Shown piece after piece: positions 23,224 through 35,231 of a stretch of DNA of 64,000 nt. The position numbers and the translations under genes are program-made. Below the pieces are notes generated by a model. The model did no database searches. It was not told where the DNA came from and worked only from the letters and a program-made list of their open reading frames with translations. Source of the DNA: Platerodrilus igneus (Eukaryota; Arthropoda; Insecta; Coleoptera; Lycidae); NCBI GenBank assembly GCA_036346225.1, contig JARFIW010000831.1, forward strand, positions 3,162,001 to 3,226,000, given 5' to 3'. The stretch's first letter is position 1, and each line of letters begins with the position of its first letter.

Positions 23224-23356
23224 AGTTTAATTTGGTGTTCTTATTCTACAATTGTTTTTATGTATATTACCTAGTTTTAAAATATACGAATATATTGCAC
23301 TTAAATTGTCTGTATCTGATTTATAATTTAAGGTATTATTGTTTTTATGATATGTG

Positions 23357-23660
23357 TCATTTCAAGAAAAGTCTCCCTTTGTAGTTAACTTCAGTATCTA
23401 AAATATTAACCTTATTAAAGTCGGGTTGGTGATTATATTTTTTTGAATGATAGGCTAAGGCACACGAATCTTTCCCTATTTTACAGTCACTCCTATGTTG
23501 AACAATTCTGGACCGTAACCATTGAGAAGACTGTCCAATATAGATCTTATCGCAGTCCTTACAAGGAATGGAATAAATGATATTGGAATTGTTGAGCATA
23601 GGAGTTCTGTCTTTGATAACAGAAAATAAATGGTTGATTGTGAAAGGATTATATCTAGCA
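23357..23660 (-). pseudogene. GIY-YIG endonuclease domain of the Penelope-like element
   Basis: The minus-strand frame includes NNSNIIYSIPCKDCDKIYIG, then QSSQWLRSRIVQHRSD. This is the GIY-YIG motif (IYSI...YIG), catalytic Arg region and Cys pair (CKDC) typical of Penelope EN. It lies downstream of the RT but in another frame, with stops and shifts between 23660 and 23906. The preceding conserved segment ARYNPFTINHLFSVIKDRTP is present. The domain nicks target DNA for reverse transcription in active elements. Confidence 0.85.
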
Positions 23661-23906
23661 ATTATGACAGAGTTATTCTGTAGGACATTTATTAATTTAA
23701 AAGTTAAGTTTTTACCATAGGAAGTTTCTTGTAAGTAACATCCGTAGATGGTGTTATATTCGAGGTAGGCTTTTGTTGTGGACTGTGTTGAAAATGAGTT
23801 TTTGTTAAACTTTTAGGAAACCATTATTGATAGCAATTTCTGTTAATAAATGCAAATTTTAAAAAGTAAGGATGGATGTGAGATTTTAGTTATTCTATTT
23901 TTAAAC

Positions 23907-24833
23907 CTAAAAAGTGTTAATCTTTTGATTGATACTATGATTAGAAAAGTAATTAATATATCTTCCTGAACTTGTAGGTTTTCTGTACCAATCTAAAATA
24001 ATTATATTTTCGGTGTTTCTGATTAGTTTGATATCCAGAAATGAGATTGTGTTATGGTGTTCTCTTTCTAAGGTGAATTGTATGTGCTTGTTAAAGTTAT
24101 TAAAAATAGCTAAAGTTTCGTTAACTAAGTTTTCAGGTACTGCACAGATGACATCATCCACATACTTCTTAATAAAAGCTGGAGGAGTGGGAAGGTGGGG
24201 AATAACTTCATCAAAAAGATAATCCATAATTATGGTGGCAATGATAGGGCTAAGTGGGGAACCCATAGGTGCTCCAAAAACTTGTAGATAAAATTTGTTA
24301 TTAAAAGTAAAATAGGTGTTGTGAAATATAAAACACAGTGTTTCAGTAAATAGTTCTAAAGTGAAGTCACAATGAAGTTTTATAATATCCCACTTGTTTG
24401 TAATAATTTCTAGTGCCAATTTTAAAGGGATGTTCGTGAAAAGGGAAACAACATCTAGGGATATTAAAACAAAACCATCAGGAATGCGATAGTTTTGGAA
24501 CTCTGTGGCAAAGGAAAAAGAGTCTATAGTGTTATAATTGTTTTGATTGCAGAAGGACTTTGCAAGGATATTTGCAAGAAACGATGAAAGTTTATAAGTA
24601 GGTGTGTTAATTGAAGAAACAATGGGTCTCAGAGGAACTTCATTTTTGTGGATCTTTGGCAATCCGTAGAATTTGGGAGCTACTGCATTGTTAATGCATA
24701 GATCTTTTTTTGTTTCTTTGGTGATGCAATTATTATTATATAGTCTTTTTATGAGTTCATTATTTTTCTTTTGTGTAGTGAACGTCGGATCTGCTTTTAA
24801 CGGTTTATAGATTGTAGTGTATATTTTTATCAC
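23907..24833 (-). pseudogene. Penelope-like reverse transcriptase, N-terminally truncated
   Basis: About 308 residues are open. Landmarks in order: APKFYGLPKIHK and PLRPIVSS (Penelope fingers), FVLISLDVVSLFTNIPL (motif A with Asp), GAPMGSPLSPIIA (motif B), FIKKYVDDVI (motif C, YVDD) and SFLDIKL with WYRKPTSSGRYINY (distal signatures). Full-length relatives have an extra N-terminal segment before KADPTF; here the frame starts inside the inverted repeat arm with a GTG and no ATG. The core looks intact, but the join to the endonuclease is broken, so it is classed as a pseudogene. Confidence 0.88.
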
Positions 24834-25166
24834 CTTAGCTTGTATTTTAACTTATAGTAACATCTGTCACCATTCAGTCATATAAACTTCAAAAAACTGT
24901 GACGATAAACTTTTAGGTTTAACATGTTAGTTTACGTTTGTGTTTTGTGATTTATATTTATATATTTTTGTTACATTTCTGCTTTTATACTTACACCAAT
25001 ACTCCAGTTTTTGTAAGTCATTTTATCTATTATAATTTTAATGATGTTATAAATTGCAGCACCCTGATGAAGATTTTAATTAAAATCGAAAGCTTGGTTA
25101 AAGACAAAGAGTTTTAATCTATAACGTAACACAGACCTATAAACCCGTTACCTAACTCATTGGAAT
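24819..25166 (-). repeat. Right arm of Penelope inverted repeat
   Basis: Reverse complement of 22876-23223. It carries the 5' side of the minus-strand coding region, so it may hold the promoter in an active copy. Confidence 0.9.
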
Positions 25167-25168
25167 AA

Positions 25169-25172
<4 letters not shown>

Positions 25173-25210
<38 letters not shown>
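25173..25210. repeat. (TA)n microsatellite
   Basis: About 38 bp of pure TA at the right edge of the Penelope-like element. Confidence 0.95.
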
Positions 25211-25214
<4 letters not shown>

Positions 25215-27433
25215 AAATAAGAAATTCAACGTAACACGGTCACTGGGTTTTCTTTTGCCAACAAAAACAACAGATTCAAATTTATACGTTGTAGATAATA
25301 AAGTTAAGCTTCAATTTAAACAAAAAATAAACTATCAAGCATATGGATCGGTAAATCAAAATCGATATAATATCGTGTACAGCATAACTCTCATTTGTCT
25401 CTAATTTATCTTACACCATTCTGGCTTATTTATGCTTTTGACGTAAATTTAGGGCTATAAATTTTGCCAAATCTTTTGAAGCATAAAATCAAACGAAAAC
25501 GATTTTAAAAAGCAACTAATCGCTATTAAGTCAACAAACGGTTAGCTGCGTATACAATTTTTAGTATACTTAACACTGACCTACAGAAAATTTAACGAAA
25601 ACATGCCAGATAGTCTGGGCTAGAACTTAGAAATTGTATGTGACGCAAATAAACTTACTACTAGTCACAGGATACTTAAAGCATGATGTAGCAGCTTCTG
25701 TTTAACATTATTCAACTACTACCAAGTTTACTGCAGATATAGTAAATATAAATCTAGCGTAGTACGCTAAAAAATGCGATCTATAGCGCGAATTTCTCTT
25801 GTATTGAACGTAAGTAAGAAAATAATAAGCAGTGCAAGAGGATACCGCTTGTATTTAAAACGACGCCAATCGCATTAAAATGTTCTACATTACAGAAACA
25901 TTAAAGACATTTGTTCTAATTGAAAAATATGTAAAAGTTCAGTTGCATTTTAATTTTTCACAGTTTAACAGACCGATTGGTATAAAATTATTATTTTGGA
26001 GTTACTCTGCATCCGTCTTATATCACAAGTGCGCGAAATTGACACCATACTTATGGCACTTATTTTAAAACCAAATCGTTGCACGAGCATTACACTAAGC
26101 TGATAGGAGTTAAGAACAAAAGACATATAAATCAAGCTGAATGGTGTAACTTCAAGTTCATTAGAAGCTATTGGTTACCTACAGTTTTGGTCTCAGAAAA
26201 TATAGCGGGTAAGCCAGAGAAACTCGCTGAAGTAACTCTATAAAATTCTATATTTCCATAAAGTACCGAAAACATCGACTATGCCAACAAGAATAGTTGC
26301 CGACTAACTCAGGGCTTTCCTAGGAAAATTCCCAGAAGGAATAACAAGACGATGCCAAAAACTCGAGATCAACAAAGTGATTCTGGTCTAAAGTTCGTAC
26401 TAGAAATAGTCCAATACACTAATTTAAAACAAACCTAAAATAAACGTAATGATAAGGACAAACTGCTAGCTGAAAGAAAAGGGTTCCCAAAATCAAATGC
26501 TTAATTACGTGTATATTAATCACGCATCTAGGCACTAGCTAAAATAAATGTTCATTAATTCATGGTTGCTGTAGGTGATAGTCTAATGTAGTACCTTTGG
26601 GTGACGCATTAAAAAATCAAATGTACTGTAGGTGATAGTTTCAGAAGTTTTACTATAAATACCTGATAAGTCATTTGGATATAGATAGTTTTTGGAAACA
26701 ACTCCTGGGTTCAATTCATTTTCAAAAAACCCTACAGGAACTTCTGGGACTTCGTTAAAAGTTAGGTGTTCTCAATTAACATGCGTCTTATGAAGTTGTC
26801 TACCGAAGAAAAAAACTATTTCTAAAAGTAAAATTCACCAACCTACTCAATTGACTACTCACATTAGTCAGTTCGATACCTAATTATTCAAAGGTTAACT
26901 GTACCTACTCAAGTTTGCATGTTATCTCTTTCAGTGGACTTAACAAAGTGCTCCCCAAAAAAACCCTCCCTTGATAAAAAAAACTAAATCGTCTTCGGTA
27001 AAAATCCGAAAAATTAATTTTACAGATTGAAATTACTTTTATTGTTCGTCTCTATCTAACATATGTAAAATTATCTTAATGAAACATTAATTTAAACAAA
27101 GGCAATTTTCCATTTCCTGAATCAGCATGTGTGAACCTTCTTCAGCGTGTGAACCTTCTTTGTTCAAGACGGATGATGTCATATGCGCCTACGTTATACA
27201 TTATTAATCAAAACAAATGAATCATAAAACTGCACTAATTTAAAATACAAAGTAAGGATGATACCATTACTAACCTTAAAACTGCCATAATGAATTTGAT
27301 AACCTTTAAGTATGAATTATGTAAGATTGCTAAAATACTCCTTCCTTAGATCAAGTATGAATGTAACTTAAGAATTATACTTCTTAAAGGAAATACCCTA
27401 CGCCTATTGGTGGTTATTCACCAATATACTACA
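25211..27433. other. Unassigned AT-rich sequence
   Basis: There are small local duplications (CTGTAGGTGATAGT at 26569 and 26626; GTGTGAACCTTCTT at about 27130-27160). No gene or element recognised. Confidence 0.3.
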
Positions 27434-27714
27434 TTTGATGCTCCACCCGAAGGTACCACATTGGCCAGGAAGCGAGTTCTTTTTACCTGAAAATTTAGAA
27501 TTTTGCTGAACTCTTGCTGTTCCAAGCAAGGTAGGGATCTTTAGCGTGTGTGACAGCCTACATACGGGACCTCCATTTTACCTCTCATCCGAACGAGGGC
27601 GTATTTTTGTTAAAAATGTTTGCCTAACATTTTTCTAACCATCCGTGTCGGGAATCTAACCCAGGACCTTTGGCTTAGTAGTAACACGCAAACCAACTAA
27701 GCCACGAAACCACC
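27434..27714 (-). mobile_element. tRNA-derived SINE, copy 5
   Basis: Full body and tRNA-like head of the family. The B box is degraded (GGTTAGATTCC). No clear flanking duplication, so this is an older insertion. Confidence 0.8.
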
Positions 27715-29115
27715 TTAATTTAACAATACAGAAAATATTAAAATGAAATATGATCATAAACATTTCAAAGGAAAGTTACATATTGTTTTTCAAAATTTCT
27801 TTTGGCACCTTTGTTACACAAAATGGAGGGACCTTAATGCCTCTTAAAATTTTAATACATGCCGTTTATACAAAAAAAGTAGTGATAAACGTTCAATAGA
27901 TTTGAAGTAACTTCACATCTAACATCGAATGCTTTGAACCACTTTTAAAATTTCTTTTACAATTATGTTATGTCCGATGTTTGCGCAAATGTGTCAAAAA
28001 TCCAGATCGATGACATTAAAACACAAAAGTATGGAAATATAGAATATAATTATCGTTTCGTTGCCAAGATCAAAGATATTTGAATATTAGTTTTTAAAAA
28101 TTTAGCCTTACTATTAATACTCGAGCCAAAATGAATGTAGTCTCAAGGTAAAACCTGCATAACACTACAACATAAAAGAAATTTTAAACAATTTAACTAC
28201 CCGCTACTAATTTCATGTTTAATACTAAGATCATTGACTGGCATTTCTATAATTATGTTTAATATTTTCCACTATTTCGCTTTGTTGAAAATGCACTTTA
28301 TTAGAGTAGAACTATTATCAGATGATGGGTGACGTCACATGCGTAATAGGTTCTAATAAACTTAAACGTCAAGATTTAGCATACTATAGTACAACCTACA
28401 AACGTAAAATTTTAATACGTCGTAACGAATACCCCGCTTATTGCGTAAAACAAAGTACTGTTTAGGTCACCCTTTACGCTGAAAATAACTAAAAATGCAT
28501 AAATTCACTAAATAAATCCAGATCATCATACACTATCGGCGCTTTTACTTGTTTTTACCGATAATTAATTACAGGGTTACAGTTTTTTGTTGTGTAAACA
28601 TTTGCTGTCGCAACAGTGAACATATTAAGCTGTTTGCAACAGTATATTTGAATGTCATTGTCATTCTCGCTTTACCTCTTTACTTAGCGCTTGCAGAAAA
28701 TAGGTCTATCAAACACATTAATTATATTGTTATTTGAAGTTTTTTTAAAACTGGAGAGCCTGAACCAAAGAGAAGCTTGACGTAATTATTACATTTCGTT
28801 TACATCATCATTTATTACTGAGATATTAAATTAAAACTTTTTTTAAACACAGAATCAATATTTGTATCAAGATATATTTGTTTAGAAGGTACATATCTAA
28901 CGGTGAACTCAATCATTTTTATTTATAGAGTAGCAAATAAGAAACAAAAACTATTAGCAAAAATATCTCTTGGTTGCTTCGCACTTTTCATTTGGCAACA
29001 CTAGTTGCGCAGCAGTCGATGTTTTCTAATTTCACTTTTATAGTTTGATTATTGATGTGGCCCTCGCCTCACGCAGATTTTTCAAGGTCACCCGTTTTCC
29101 GACAATAATACTACT
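27715..29115. other. Unassigned AT-rich sequence
   Basis: A 62-codon open frame at 28549-28737 has no recognisable content. No repeat copy identified. Confidence 0.3.
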
Positions 29116-29375
29116 TGTTACCCTTAAGGGATGGGAACCCCGTAACAATATAAGGGTGCGTCGACTAACTGCAGTGGTGCAGGAGTGGGTTGCTATAAAC
29201 GAATAAGAAAGAAGAAAATAAAAAAAATAACAAACTAACGAATAGTTCCTAAAAGGGGCGCAACAGGCCGTTCACTAGTCACAAGGGCGACAGTTGGTTT
29301 AGTAATATGAACCAACAGGGGTTAGTCTTCCTGGTACTGTTGCGCTGCTATAGGCAAGGGTAAAATATTCCGGAG
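29116..29375 (+). repeat. LTR-like dispersed repeat, copy 3
   Basis: Begins TGTTACCCTTAAGGGATGGG, continues AACCCCGTAAC and TGCGTCGACTAACTGCAGTG. It is the reverse-orientation partner of 9396 leftward and 49853 leftward. ATATAAGG at about 29149 is TATA-box-like. TGTTAC is a common LTR start. Confidence 0.55.
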
Positions 29376-29413
29376 TAAAATAATGAACACAAAAATGAAG
29401 CAAAAGGTAAGTT

Positions 29414-30500
29414 ATGATGAACAACATAAAAAAGTCACAGTCAAAATTTTTCTTAATAATACAGGACTACATGCCTGCCAGTAACACAAACGATGAAGAG
29501 ATTGAACAGGTATACAAAGAGATGCATGATATCATGCACTACACTAAGGGAAATGAGAACTTGATTGCAACGGGAGATAGAAATGCAGTCGTAAGAAAAG
29601 AAGGTAAAACTAAAAGAAAATTGCTTTGGTGTAGGGTTCAAACGGGGAAACCGACTAGTAGAATTTTGAATAGAACACGATCTGGTCTTGACGAACGCTT
29701 TGTTCAAGAAACACGAAAGAAAGTTGTATACCTGGGTTAAATGTGACGACACTGGTAGGTACCATATATATTGATAAGTTGAAATAACATGAGGTGAGGG
29801 AGAGTTTCGAAGAAAGTGTTGACTACGAAGTAATTGAAAAGGGCGCAAGAAATATTCTAGAGGAAGAATGGTCAGTGCTAAAAACTGAAATTACTTGTAC
29901 AGCAGATGAAGAACTAGGAAAAAGACAGAGTTTGAATAAATATATGGGTAACACAAAGGATACTGGATTTGGTAGATGACCGTCGAAATTTAAGAATGCA
30001 AATGATGAAACAGGTAAAAGGAAGTACAGGAGCTTCAGGATAGAAATCAATCGGAAATGCACGTTGACAAAGGAGAAATAGTTGCAAGAAAAATGTTAAG
30101 ATGTTGAAATCTGTATGACTGTGAGAAAGCTAGATCCAACTTACAGAAAACCATAAAAACATTTAGAGAAAAGAAAAAATTGTACAAATCCAAGGGACTC
30201 AAATGGAAAGCTACTTAGAGGCAAAAAGAAGAGGCTGACAAAGGGAAGGAACACACACAAAAAAGAAAACTTAGTGTTCAAGTACTCAAAAGAGAAGAGG
30301 CACTTGATGAGGATAAGAAGAGTGACATGATACTTGGATATAGTTCGACAAGAAATCTGATTTGCTAAATGCCCTAGCGACCACAAAACTGTACCATTTG
30401 GTAAATAAGATGCATGAGACAAGTAAAGCAGCCTCGAATTTCAAAACCATAAGTTTAGCGAGCCATGCCTGCGAAATTAAACATAATCCAAGCGGGTGGA
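29414..30500 (+). pseudogene. Non-LTR retrotransposon endonuclease fragment
   Basis: The first open part reads LIIQDYMPASNTNDEEIEQV, then NLIATGDRNAVV and FVQETRKKVVYLG. This is the apurinic-type endonuclease of arthropod non-LTR ORF2 (usual GDWNAVV, here Trp to Arg). Later, in broken frames, come EEEWSVLKTEITCTADEELG, KRKYRSFRIEINRKC and KARSNLQKTIKTFREKKK, the linker before the RT. No RT follows. It appears to be the same broad family as the tail at 19190/22501 but a different copy. Confidence 0.75.
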
Positions 30501-30886
30501 AAAGCAGATAGAAAAGGACTTGGACAAAAATAGTTAGGATTTCGAAGACATGTCTGAAAATGTGAGGCTATATAGAGTATACGATTTATATTGAAGAACA
30601 TGATTAGAAAAAACAAGTCCAGGTCGTTAGTAGGGTATAATCAAGGATCCTGTGACCACATTTCCACCAGCATCCACATTTCCACACACATCTGGACCAA
30701 ATTTACATGTAAATTCGCACTATAAAGTCTTATTTTAAGAATCTCCACCTGCTCTCTCCTGTGGAGATGAATCTCCTCCTTGTGGAATTTTTACCCCAAC
30801 CATTTTGATTACATCACACCCGCATTCTTTCCACCCGAGATAAATCTTTCTCCACATTTCCACCCACGAGATAAACCTATCTTGTT

Positions 30887-31560
30887 TGGTATCAATTAAT
30901 ATTAGAATTTTCTCAGCTACCTGAATCTCTAGGAATTTTTCAGATTGCATCATCCCCAGGAGCTACCCTCATTTTAAGATTTCTTACCTGTAGCGACTTT
31001 TGAGCGTTCTTATAAATTTTTTATACATGCGATACATCTTGTTAGTCTAAAATTTTACACAGAATTCAAATCTGTAAACAGATTTGAAATCGGACCATGC
31101 CCTGCAAAGTTATACCCCTTTAAAGTCCTGATCTTCTAAATTTTGCTCTTTGCTTTATAAGCAAACCTAACAAATAGTTTTCTTCGTCTGACCAATGCAT
31201 CTTTCGAGATAAACCTATCTTGTTTGGTATCAATCAATATTAGAATTTTCTCAGCTACCCAAATCTCTAGGAATTTTTCAGATTGCACCATCCCCAAGGA
31301 GCTACCCTAATTTTAAGATTTCTTACCTGTAGCGACTTTTGAGCGTTCTTATAAATTTTCTTAGTCATGCGATACATCTTGTTAGTCTAAAATTTTACAC
31401 AGAATTTGAATCTGCAAACAGATTTGAAATCGGACAACGCCCTGCAAAGTTATACTTTAAGCCCTCAAACCTCTTTAAAAATTTTGCTCGTATATATTTA
31501 ACTCCATTTTTTAAAACCTTTTCGCTACCCAAGACATATGCTTTAACCAAACAGTTAGAG
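30887..31560. repeat. Two direct copies of a ~330-bp repeat; third partial copy at 34455
   Basis: Copy a (30880-31204) and copy b (31205-31560) share GATAAACCTATCTTGTTTGG, CAGATTTGAAATCGGAC and CCTGCAAAGTTATAC with few differences. A more diverged partial copy at 34455-34650 shares AAACAGATTT and GACATATGCTTTAACCAA. The minus strand of each copy has a possible donor (CTACAG|GTAAGAAATC). No protein is recognisable. Confidence 0.8.
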
Positions 31561-31939
31561 GTAAGTAACACAAAATTAAGAACACAAAATTTTAATAATT
31601 TATTTATCCAACTTACAGTTTAATAAACTTATAGAATGCAATTTTACAAAGTATAACATTATTTCCTGTGCGTAGCCGAAAGTTTAACCTGTAACAAAAG
31701 AAATTAATGTGTTGTTTAAATAGACCTGTAATAAAAGAGATTAATGTAAAAAAGGAGACATGTTTTCGGTTAATAAGACATATTATCGTTAATCTAACAA
31801 TATGTTTTACCGTCCAGCGACATCACGTGGAGGTAAACACATTCCAATGTAATGGGTTTTAAATAGGAAAGTACGCTAAATACAAATCAATTAACAGCAA
31901 TTAAATATTGCTTACTGACCTACCTTAATTAGGTTGCTG

Positions 31940-32506
31940 TGCTATTAGGAATGATGTTTAAGACTTCGTACGTATTTTCCGGATTATATGTTGTATTCTT
32001 TTTTTATTAAGTAATCGAATAAATCGTTCCTTCTGCTTCAAAGAAACTCGGACACTCCATTGTCGACGCTGGCGTTATTTATGTGATAGCTAGCCATGCA
32101 GTTGTTAAACGCTGTGCTAATCATTTCTACACCATCTTCGTTAGTAGCGGTAACTGATGCATTTTATGTTTGTTGCTCCTTAAGTGTGCGGCATATGTAT
32201 TCTTTTCCATTTCGAAATCGCATACTTTACACATAATTCGTGGTTGTTTCGTACAAGACCCTTTAACAGCTGGCGGAGCTGAACGTTTAGGCTTAATGAC
32301 ATACCGTGCTGTTTTCCTTGTGTCGCTGTAAGTTGTCCATTCTCGTAAAAGCGAAACCGCAAGTCCCACAGTTTAAGTACTTTGCTGCGGACGGCTTAAC
32401 CCTGGACGATGTTACACTACGACATTTGTTCTGGTGCCGTTTGAGAGCATTTTCCAGGTATAGGAAGCACCGCAAGGTTGCACTTATAAACGTTTGCAGG
32501 TACCAT
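31940..32506 (-). pseudogene. C2H2 zinc-finger protein, possible N-terminus of a DNA-polymerase-B-like protein
   Basis: From the ATG at 32506, minus-strand frames give finger 1 (VYKCNL...NALKRHQNKC, frameshifted), finger 2 (CGTCGFAFTRMDNLQRHK) and finger 3 (CKVCDFEMEKNTYAAHLRSN, then KH, a C-x2-C-x11-H-x5-H pattern). Then comes ISTAFNNCMASYHINNASVD, followed by GVSEFL and NDLFDYLIKKEYN. That last segment resembles, from memory of the family, the conserved stretch after the fingers in large arthropod proteins that combine C2H2 fingers with a type B DNA polymerase domain. No polymerase motif is visible here. Stops and frameshifts are present. A diverged inverted copy is at 40785-41235. Confidence 0.5.
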
Positions 32507-32815
32507 TTTAGTACAAAACAAAATCCGCACTATAAGCACTTTGGTTAAACTTGTAACTAATACTAACTAAAAGTTTACTCGCGCATACCTGCTTTATGTT
32601 ACCCTATAGAATGCAAACCGAAGGTTTCCGAAGACGACCGAACGATGTTGAGGATTCGGCGAGGGAACTAAATGATGTCATAATCCTTGCTGCTCGTCCA
32701 ATACATTTAGCGCTAATGCATGCACCTGCTTCGCTTCGTCGATGGTGCGAATGCCGTTAGTAGAAACACCGGAAAACGTCTTCCATGTTATACGGATCGC
32801 GTGCATATTAAAAAT
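32215..32815 (-). repeat. Left member of an inverted pair (partner 40785-41235)
   Basis: Shared blocks include CGCAAGGTTGCACTTATAAA, CGATGTTGAGGATTCGGCG, AACTAAATGATGTCA, AACTGTGGGA and AAACAAC-ACGAATT. Similarity covers both the upstream region and the first ~300 bp of the zinc-finger gene. Confidence 0.75.
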
Positions 32816-33114
32816 CCAAAAGGGTGGTAGCACACGCACACAAATTGTGTGCAAGTCGTGCTATAGAAGATGCAATGCTACTATAACCAAAAACACTTTA
32901 AACCATTACTAAGAAAATACCAACTTGTTGTCTACAGGATACTTACAACAATTTAATTTTAAATAACTTCTACGTCATATTTTAGGAAATGGGGGCTTGA
33001 ATATTTTCCAAATGAATCACCAAGCGAAAGTATATGTTAACGGTATTAAATTACCCATTAATTTCCTATTTTACGACCGTGGTTAATTATAGATTGAAAT
33101 TTAATTTGTGCACG

Positions 33115-33804
33115 TTCGAGCTTCTCGTAAACTAACATATTTTAGAGCAACAATGCGCTGTATAATACATGCATACCCCTTCGCCGCGCTACTGCTATTC
33201 TTGTAATTGCTAGAAAAAGTCACTCTCCTTTTTACTGTTAGGAGCGATGCAAAGCACCATTTTTATACTTTCTATAGCACATCGCGCACTTTTCGTCTGA
33301 TAATTAAATTTTGCTTCTGTAGGCTTTTACACTTTCGCATAGCGGTCGGCCGCACGTATTGATTTCTAGAACCGGTAAGTACTCGATATCCTCCAAATAG
33401 AAATTAGATGCTCGATGTCTGTCAACTTCCAATTCCCTCGTAAAGGTAGAAAAACTCAGTCAATCATCCATTAAACTTCGACCCGCTCCTGTTCTGATAA
33501 TTTACAAACATTTTCAAACGACAATGGGCCGAGAATTTTAAACCTCCGAGGATCTTTAAGTCGTGATCAATTACACATCCGAGCTACGCGTAAACTAACA
33601 TATTTTGCAGCAACTGTATAATACATGCATACCCCTTCTCTGCGCTACTGCTATTCTTGTAGTTGCTTGGAAAAGTCAGTCGCCCTTTTTACTGCTAGGG
33701 ACCGATGCAAAGCACCATTCCATACTTTCTTTATAAGTGTAGCACATCGCGCACTTTTTGTCGGATAATTAAATTTTTGTTTATGTAGGCCTTTACACTT
33801 TCGC
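33115..33804. repeat. Direct repeat pair, ~225 bp each, 463 bp apart
   Basis: 33115-33338 and 33578-33804 share ATAATACATGCATACCCCTT, CGCTACTGCTATTCTTGTA, GCAAAGCACCAT and AGCACATCGCGCACTTTT. No coding potential recognised. Confidence 0.85.
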
Positions 33805-34129
33805 TTATTTAAACATCTAATACGATCAATTAACCACTTTCGATTATTCTAACGGAGACAACCATACATTCCGCCATATCGTTCTTTTGAATTCCAACGA
33901 TCCTATGGGCTTCCACGCACTAACACCTGACGTATCTTTCCTACTATTTGTTAAACAAAAACTACCGGTATCGCCATTGTGGACGTAAAGCAGATGTTTG
34001 TGGATGTGTACGAGAATATGTAACCATATACATTAATTAGTCTAAGCTATTTTATTTAGTCCACGAAAACTACTATTTTCTAATCCACAATTAATAATCG
34101 CCTTTATAGGTTTAACATTTCTACCATTA

Positions 34130-34416
34130 CCCAATGACTGGTGCTACGTACATGGAAACTTTAATTTCTTATTGGAGAATTCTTATTCTCCGCGCACTGC
34201 TGCGTAGTTGCATGCCTACCCCTTTTGAGAGTATATGCTCGTTATAGGTTGTAAGACCCTCGGTTTTATAACTACAATTCGTGAGACCCCTTTAATCTTT
34301 TTAATCGTATCTTTCTCGCCTACAATACAGTAGGACTTAACATTACTACCAACAAATTCTAATACTGGACCCCCATTAAATACGTCTTTAATTTTCCTAC
34401 AACTTTTTGTTGACAA
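34130..34416 (-). pseudogene. Diverged partial copy of the unknown gene at 35562-35831
   Basis: DNA matches 35620-35720 closely: GCGTAGTTGCATG and GGTTGTAAGACCCTCGGTTT. The upstream part has the same layout but is strongly diverged. The minus-strand peptide contains FNGGPVLEFVGSN where the partner has RKGGPLNIVYLPS. Function unknown. Confidence 0.55.
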
Positions 34417-34805
34417 GTGTTATATTGTATTTATTATACGCGGGTAGTCACTCTTTTAAGATAAATATATTTTGCTAGGTATCAACTAATATTAAATTTT
34501 CTAGGGACCCCAAATCTGTAAACAGATTTTAAATAGGACCACCCATACAAAGTTATGCGTTTTAAAGACTAATTTTTGCTCATCTTTATTTAACACCATC
34601 TTTAAAACCCTTTTTTTCGCTAACCAAGACATATGCTTTAACCAACCGTTTCCCTAGAAATCTAAAACCGCAGAGTCCCGCGAATACCACGTGGAGATAA
34701 CACGTATACTCTGTCAACCAGGATAGAAGCAGGAAGGATTTGGAAGGTGGGAGAAGAACTTAAAAATTATGGAATCTTAAAACTAATATATACAAATATA
34801 AACAA

Positions 34806-35159
34806 CTATCTTATATCTTTACGCCCCCATGCGTAGATTGTTGTACTATTAGGAATGATGTACCTTTTGTCATCTTCCCTCGATAAACTAATTTTATTAA
34901 TAAGCTGCGTATGCAAATCGTATTCTTTTACTCCGGATACATACGCAGGCAAGTACCCGATACCATCAAATAAAGGTTTGGATGCTTGGTGACTGTTAAC
35001 ATCCGCTTCCCTCGTGTACGCCCAGACACATCCCAGCCCATGAGCACCCTGCGCATGCACACCCTGCCCATGCGCACCCCTGCGCGTGCACACCCCTGCC
35101 CATGCGTGCTGCCCATGCGCATCCCTCTCTGTGCGAGTGCTATTTCGGAGTAACGTCAC
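34806..35159 (-). CDS. Open frame of unknown function with a repeat-coded N-terminus
   Basis: 117 codons are open. The first ~50 residues are encoded by the GC-rich minisatellite at 35036-35125 and are low-complexity. The second half (PLFDGIGYLPAYVSGVKEYD, then LHTQLINKISLSREDDKRYI) looks like real protein and ends IRN-like before a stop. The segment is not recognised. It sits just downstream of the large unknown minus-strand gene and may be another part of the same decayed element. Confidence 0.3.
   Translation of the reverse strand: MTLLRNSTRTERDAHGQHAWAGVCTRRGAHGQGVHAQGAHGLGCVWAYTREADVNSHQASKPLFDGIGYLPAYVSGVKEYDLHTQLINKISLSREDDKRYIIPNSTTIYAWGRKDIR
35036..35125. repeat. GC-rich minisatellite, TGCCCATGCGCACCCC-like units
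   Basis: About six degenerate 14-16-bp units built from CATGCGCACCC, CATGCACACCC and GCGCGTGCACACC. Long alternating purine-pyrimidine runs contrast with the AT-rich surroundings. Confidence 0.8.
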
Positions 35160-35231
35160 AGCCTTTTATAAATAAAGAACAATGTTATATACTATTATAA
35201 AATGTTTATTCTGACATTATACATAACAAAT

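Larger units (their letters stand above)
22876..25166 (-). mobile_element. Penelope-like element with 348-bp inverted terminal repeats
   Basis: The arms 22876-23223 and 24819-25166 are inverted copies of equal length with only a few differences noted by eye. Between them lie Penelope-type reverse transcriptase and GIY-YIG endonuclease sequences on the minus strand. TA repeats flank both sides. Penelope elements are known for direct or inverted terminal repeats and partial tandem copies. The coding region lacks the usual N-terminal RT segment, so the right arm joins a truncated body. Confidence 0.85.

Noticed and set aside
29116..29375. Conserved host promoter shared by the three LTR-like copies
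   Set aside because: Copies occur in different orientations and contexts, one inside a Jockey element, so a dispersed repeat explains them better.
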